Below, piece after piece: positions 60,499 to 64,000 of a stretch of 64,000 nucleotides of DNA. A program made the translations under genes and the position numbers. Location: positions 496,001-560,000 of the forward strand of contig NZ_JAODWD010000005.1 in the NCBI RefSeq assembly GCF_025345615.1, written 5' to 3'. The DNA comes from Mycobacterium deserti (GTDB lineage Bacteria; Actinomycetota; Actinomycetes; Mycobacteriales; Mycobacteriaceae). Position 1 is the stretch's first letter. Each line of letters begins with the position of its first letter. The notes beneath the pieces were generated by a model. That model had not been told where the DNA came from. It saw only the letters and a program-made list of their open reading frames with translations, and searched no databases.

Positions 60499-60912
60499 TC
60501 AGTGGGCCAGCCGAAATTGGTGCAGCACCAGCTCGTCCCCGCTGGGCAGGGCCTCGAAGGTCTCGTAGAAGACCTCGACGGCCGTCCCGACCTCGATCGC
60601 CTCGGGTTCGATCTCGCACAGGTTCGACACGATGCGCACGCCCTCGTCGAGCTCGATCAGCGCGACGACGTACGGGTATTCGATGAAAGGCAGCGGCGGA
60701 TACTGCGGCATCACGAAGCTATAGACCGTGCCACGCCCGGTGGACGCGACGTAATCCCAGTTCAGCGATTGGCAGTTGCCGCACATCGGTCGCGGCGGAA
60801 CCCGCAACGTCTTGCAGTCCGTACAGCGCTGGATGCGAAGCTCGTGCTCCTTGAGTCCCGACCAGAAGAACTCCGTATCCGGACTGATCGAGGGGGCGAG
60901 TCTGCTGGCCAT
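60499..60912 (-). CDS. DUF35 OB-fold zinc-ribbon protein, ChsH2 C-terminal-like
   Basis: 137 residues. Zinc ribbon Cys30, Cys33, Cys44, Cys47, then an OB-fold (GRGTVYSFVMPQYP, YPYVVALIELDEG). ATG 60912 shares one base with the stop of the upstream MaoC gene (TGATG). In M. tuberculosis the MaoC and DUF35 parts are one protein, ChsH2; here they are two adjacent coupled genes. Expected partner: the Ltp2-like aldolase at 57.8 kb. Confidence 0.9.
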   Translation of the reverse strand: MASRLAPSISPDTEFFWSGLKEHELRIQRCTDCKTLRVPPRPMCGNCQSLNWDYVASTGRGTVYSFVMPQYPPLPFIEYPYVVALIELDEGVRIVSNLCEIEPEAIEVGTAVEVFYETFEALPSGDELVLHQFRLAH

Positions 60913-61487
60913 CAGTCCCCAGCCGTTCCAGCGGGGGCTCCACCCGTCTTGAATCGCAAGGTACGGAACCATTGACGCCCGACGACGTCGCCGTTCTGAT
61001 CGCGGTAGGTGGTGACCCAGGTGACGAAGAAGCCGTTGCCCATCGCCGTCTTCTTCTCGTCGGAGATCGAGTCGAAGACCGTCTCGGATGTGATCTCGTC
61101 CCCGACCCGGGGATAGCGCTCGATCTCGAACTCGGAGTTCGTCGCGATGATGCCGGTGTAGCCGGCGTCGGAGAGGAACTGCAGCGGGTTGGTCTTGATC
61201 TCGATCGGCACCCCGCCGCGCTCGTGGATGCCTTCCAGTTTCGGCGGCGGCATCGTCCAGCTCTGCAGCATCACCGGCGGCGAGACGATCCCGCCGTAGC
61301 GGGAGTTCTCCGCGAACTCGGGATCCAGGTAGGCCGGGTTCATGTCACCCAGGGCGTAGGCCCAGTGCCGGATCATCGCCGTGTTCACCGGATCGGGCGC
61401 CCGCACCGGCCTGCCGACCCCGTCGGTGGGGGTGCCGATGAGCGAGTCGAGGCGCTCGCGCAGTTCGTCTTTGGCTGTGTCGGTCAC
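60912..61487 (-). CDS. MaoC-like protein, ChsH2 N-terminal-like
   Basis: 191 residues, hot-dog fold: HWAYALGDMNPAYLDPEFAE where a catalytic hydratase would have Asp-x4-His; the His position is Tyr, so this is probably the non-catalytic partner of the 150-residue MaoC protein at 58.9 kb. Further marks are YGGIVSPPVMLQSW and FEIERYPRVGDEI. GTG 61487 follows AAAGGAAA. It ends in a one-base overlap with the DUF35 gene, so the classical ChsH2 fusion is split here. Confidence 0.87.
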   Translation of the reverse strand: MTDTAKDELRERLDSLIGTPTDGVGRPVRAPDPVNTAMIRHWAYALGDMNPAYLDPEFAENSRYGGIVSPPVMLQSWTMPPPKLEGIHERGGVPIEIKTNPLQFLSDAGYTGIIATNSEFEIERYPRVGDEITSETVFDSISDEKKTAMGNGFFVTWVTTYRDQNGDVVGRQWFRTLRFKTGGAPAGTAGD

Positions 61488-61502
61488 TGCTGATTTCCTT
61501 TC

Positions 61503-62684
61503 TCAGGACGCTCGCATGTCGCGGGGTGCACGGGGCATCCCGAGGCCGGCCATCGCGATGATGTCGCGTTGCAGTTCGTTCGCTCCGCCACCGAAGGTGT
61601 TGATGACGGCCAGCCGGTAGGCGCTCTCGAGATCGCCCTTCAAGGGCGCGGTCGCCCCCTTGCGGGTACCGGCCTGCCCGACGACGTCGAGCAGTTCGCG
61701 AGCCACCTGCTGGGTCAGTTCGGTGCCGAAAACCTTTGCCGCCGAGGCCTCTCCCATACCAAGTGCGCCGGAGCTCATGTTCGTGTTGACCCGTAGGTTG
61801 AGCAGTCGGTAGGCGGCGACCTGCGCCTCCACGCGCGCGAGGGCCTGCTGCACCCACGGCTGGTCGATGACACGGCCGTCGTCGAGTGGCGTGGTCAAGG
61901 CCCACTCCAAAGTCTTGGCGAACAACGGTTCCAGCGCGCCCAGATTGCCCAGTGCGGCCCGCTCGAGGTTCAGCTGGTTGGTCACCAGCTTCCACCCTTG
62001 GTTCTCGCCGAGCACGATGGCGTTCTCGGGAACCCGCACGTCGTCGAAAAACGTGTAGTAAGTCGACACTCCAGGCATGGTGTGCAGGGGTTTCCACGAG
62101 AAGCCCGGCGAGTCGGTGGGCACGATGAACACAGTGATGCCCTTGTGCTTCTTGGCTTCTGGGTCCGTCCGCGCCGCCAGCCAGATGTAATCGGCAAACT
62201 CCGCGCCACTGGTGAACATTTTGGCGCCGTTGATGACGAACTGGTCACCGTCGCGCACCGCGCTGGTTCTCAGTGAGGCCAGGTCGCTGCCTGCTCCCGG
62301 TTCGGAGTATCCGATCGCGAAGTCGACCTCACCTCTGAGAATCGCAGGAAGGAACTTCTGCTTCTGTTCCTCGGTGCCGTACTGGATGAGGGTGGGGCCG
62401 ACAGTGTTGAGCGTGATCATCGGCAACGGCGCATTCACGCGACGCGCCTCCTCGTTGAAGATGTACTGCTCCAACGCGGTCAGTCCGCGTCCGCCGTACT
62501 CCACAGGCCACGCAACGCCCAGCAGGCCGGCTTCACCGAGCGCCCGCCTGCACTCGGTCATCGCGGCGCCGCCCTCCATCAGGCCCGCTACGGCTGCGCG
62601 CCTGTCGGGGGTCATCACGGCTGCCAGCCGCTCCCGAAACTCTGTGCGGAGCTGTTCTTGCTCCGGGGTGTAGTCGAAGTCCAT
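61503..62684 (-). CDS. acyl-CoA dehydrogenase, FadE29/ChsE2-like subunit
   Basis: 393 residues, full ACAD. IGYSEPGAGSDLASLRT is the flavin/substrate loop, FVINGAKMFTSGA the next strand, and the C-terminal TFGGGANELQRDIIAMAGLG is the FadE29-type end. It complements the FadE28-type protein at 59.4 kb to form a probable heterotetramer. ATG 62684 shares one base with the stop of the P450 (TGATG). Oxidises an acyl-CoA to the enoyl-CoA. Confidence 0.9.
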   Translation of the reverse strand: MDFDYTPEQEQLRTEFRERLAAVMTPDRRAAVAGLMEGGAAMTECRRALGEAGLLGVAWPVEYGGRGLTALEQYIFNEEARRVNAPLPMITLNTVGPTLIQYGTEEQKQKFLPAILRGEVDFAIGYSEPGAGSDLASLRTSAVRDGDQFVINGAKMFTSGAEFADYIWLAARTDPEAKKHKGITVFIVPTDSPGFSWKPLHTMPGVSTYYTFFDDVRVPENAIVLGENQGWKLVTNQLNLERAALGNLGALEPLFAKTLEWALTTPLDDGRVIDQPWVQQALARVEAQVAAYRLLNLRVNTNMSSGALGMGEASAAKVFGTELTQQVARELLDVVGQAGTRKGATAPLKGDLESAYRLAVINTFGGGANELQRDIIAMAGLGMPRAPRDMRAS

Positions 62685-63898
62685 CAGGCGTTCGCTCCCA
62701 GCCGCACCGGCATGCGTTTGACTCCGGGCACCATCGTGGCGCGCAGGCGGGTCACGTCACCGGTCAGTTCGATGCTCGGGTAGGTGCCCAGGAGCACTTC
62801 GAACATGACCCTGGCCTCCAGTCGTGCCAGCTGAGCACCCAGGCATGCGTGCTCACCGGCGCCGAAGGCGATGTGGGGGTTCGGGTTCCGGGTGATGTCG
62901 AACTCTTCGGCGGTCGGGCCGAAGATCTCCTCATCCCGGTTGGCCGCGCCATACAGCATCACCACCGTGTCACCGGCCTTGATCTTCTGCCCGCGGATGT
63001 CGATGTCGGCGGTGGCTTTCCGTGCCATGTGCGTCACCGGGCTGGTAAAGCGCAGCATCTCCTCGACGGCACATGTCACCAGTGTCGGATTCGATCGAAG
63101 CATCGCGAACTGTTCGGGATGATCCAGCAGCGCCACCGTGCCGAGTGCAATGAGGTTACGAGTGGTTTCGTTGCCCGCCACCAGAAGCAGGAACGAGAAG
63201 TTGAGTAGGTCTGCGTCGGTGAGGCGCTCTCCGTCGACATCTGCGGCCGCGAGGATGCTCAACAGATCAGCCCGTCCGGCGGTTTCGCCGGAGCGCCGGG
63301 CTTGGATCAGCTCGGTGAAGTACTCGTAGAGCTCGCCGAGCGCAACCAGGTGATCCATCTCGATGTCGGGGTCCGCCGTCCCAACGGCCGCGTCGGACCA
63401 GGCGCGGAACTTCTCCCAGTCTTCTGGTGGAGCGCCGAGCATCTCGGCGATCATCCTCGTGGGCAGGGGCGCGGCGATCTCTTCGGCGAACTCGTACTCA
63501 CGCGAGGGGTCGATGCCTTTGACGATGTCCTCGACGACCCTGCGGATCGTGGGTTCTAGCAACGACACTTGACGGCGGGTGAACCCGGCGTTGATGAGTT
63601 TGCGCAGCTGTCGGTGTCGAGGCGGATCCGTGAAGATCAGGTTGCCTTCTTGAACGGGTTCCGGCTGGCTGGGATCCGGGATCGTGATGCCGTGAGTCGA
63701 CGAAAACAACAGGGGGTGACCGGAAACGAAGCGGACGTCCTCGTACTTGGTAAGCGCCCAGAAATTCGTCACGTCGTTCCACACCACCGGGGTGGCGTCG
63801 CGCAGTTCCCGATAGGCCGGGTACGGGTCGCCGGCATAGAAGTCCGGGGAATGCAATGGGTGCGCGGACGTCGGTCGGGACGTGGACTCTGTGGGCAC
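62684..63898 (-). CDS. cytochrome P450 (CYP125/CYP142-clan)
   Basis: 404 residues. Haem ligand Cys352 in FGAGEHACLG; I-helix AGNETTRNLI; ExxR in EMLR. The AGNETTRN and RNPNPHIAFG blocks are shared with the CYP125/CYP142 sterol-side-chain clan. GTG 63898 follows GAGGAGA; an upstream longer frame lacks a ribosome site. It leads the operon P450-FadE29-MaoC-DUF35-FadE28-MaoC-Ltp2-TetR, the position cyp125 holds in igr. Probable terminal hydroxylase of a steroid-like side chain; orthology with CYP125 itself is not claimed. Confidence 0.92.
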   Translation of the reverse strand: MPTESTSRPTSAHPLHSPDFYAGDPYPAYRELRDATPVVWNDVTNFWALTKYEDVRFVSGHPLLFSSTHGITIPDPSQPEPVQEGNLIFTDPPRHRQLRKLINAGFTRRQVSLLEPTIRRVVEDIVKGIDPSREYEFAEEIAAPLPTRMIAEMLGAPPEDWEKFRAWSDAAVGTADPDIEMDHLVALGELYEYFTELIQARRSGETAGRADLLSILAAADVDGERLTDADLLNFSFLLLVAGNETTRNLIALGTVALLDHPEQFAMLRSNPTLVTCAVEEMLRFTSPVTHMARKATADIDIRGQKIKAGDTVVMLYGAANRDEEIFGPTAEEFDITRNPNPHIAFGAGEHACLGAQLARLEARVMFEVLLGTYPSIELTGDVTRLRATMVPGVKRMPVRLGANA

Positions 63899-63924
63899 CC
63901 GGGTCTCCTCAACGCATCGGCCAT

Positions 63925-63958
63925 CGGACAAATAGCAGAGCACTGTCCGGTTGCTCTG
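63925..63958. promoter_or_regulatory. Overlapping inverted repeats upstream of igr-like operon
   Basis: CGGACA/TGTCCG (63,925-63,930 and 63,944-63,949) and CAGAGCA/TGCTCTG (63,936-63,942 and 63,952-63,958) interleave 26-60 bases upstream of the P450 start. Alternative operator or hairpin; unlike the regulon motif. Confidence 0.35.
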
Positions 63959-64000
63959 TGTCTACAGCAAAAAATGCGGCCGTGTCAATCAGCATTGTTC

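Noticed and set aside
60499..60972. Extended start of the DUF35 protein at 60,972
   Set aside because: The added 20 residues overlap the MaoC gene in another frame; ATG 60912 in a TGATG overlap gives the normal family N-terminus.
1..64000. tRNA, rRNA, CRISPR, insertion sequence or prophage signals
   Set aside because: No clover-leaf genes, repeat-spacer arrays, transposases, integrases or terminal inverted repeats were seen on either strand.

Overview
The window is GC-rich actinobacterial DNA and almost certainly comes from a Mycobacterium/Mycolicibacterium species. The support is family-level: an R2-like ligand-binding oxidase whose metal ligands and cross-link residues fall at the same positions as in M. 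tuberculosis Rv0233, an operon laid out like the mycobacterial igr (cholesterol side-chain) operon, mycofactocin-type dehydrogenases, many GTG/TTG starts, and dense operons joined by 1- or 4-base ATGA/GTGA/TGATG overlaps. I see no rRNA, tRNA, CRISPR array, insertion sequence or phage gene. No gene-free stretch exceeds 300 bases; the longest (about 13,107-13,357) shows nothing I can name.

Layout. 1-6.4 kb: tail of an unknown gene, an alpha/beta hydrolase-TetR pair, a divergent epimerase-like reductase plus a two-domain acyl-CoA dehydrogenase behind a perfect TetR-type palindrome, and an Ldh2-type dehydrogenase. 6.5-12.2 kb: a stress-signalling block (PAS-ANTAR protein, STAS, a 1386-residue kinase/receiver/phosphatase/anti-sigma-type hybrid, STAS) closed by a strong terminator hairpin. 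12.2-14.7 kb: small membrane and hypothetical proteins and a secreted esterase. 14.8-18.6 kb: TetR-P450-SDR-DUF operon. 18.5-27.2 kb: a seven-gene minus-strand operon (Ltp2-like aldolase, P450, mycofactocin-type SDR, crotonase, double CoA-transferase, SDR, kinase-like protein), with the aldolase's likely DUF35 partner divergent at 27.3 kb. 27.7-30.3 kb: R2lox and a KstD-like flavoprotein. 30.3-57.7 kb: a large catabolic island with NDMA-type ADH, ALDH, six DapB-like oxidoreductases, three P450s, an AveC-like membrane protein, FadD, CoA-transferase, many SDRs and two TetR genes. 57.8-63.9 kb: an igr-like operon (P450, two FadE, MaoC, DUF35, MaoC, Ltp2).

How it fits together. The gene content suggests stepwise oxidation and CoA-dependent shortening of a polycyclic or branched lipid, steroid-like in style. 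P450s hydroxylate; ADH/ALDH/SDRs oxidise; FadD and CoA-transferases activate; FadE pairs dehydrogenate; MaoC proteins hydrate; Ltp2-DUF35 pairs cleave. The substrate is not determined by the sequence.

The most notable observation is a recurrent 16-base palindrome, GRRAAY-N4-RTTYYC, in the promoter regions between 33.8 and 57.1 kb (eight sites, one with a single mismatch and none seen inside a gene). It ties most transcription units of the island into one apparent regulon, probably read by one or both of the TetR proteins encoded inside it.
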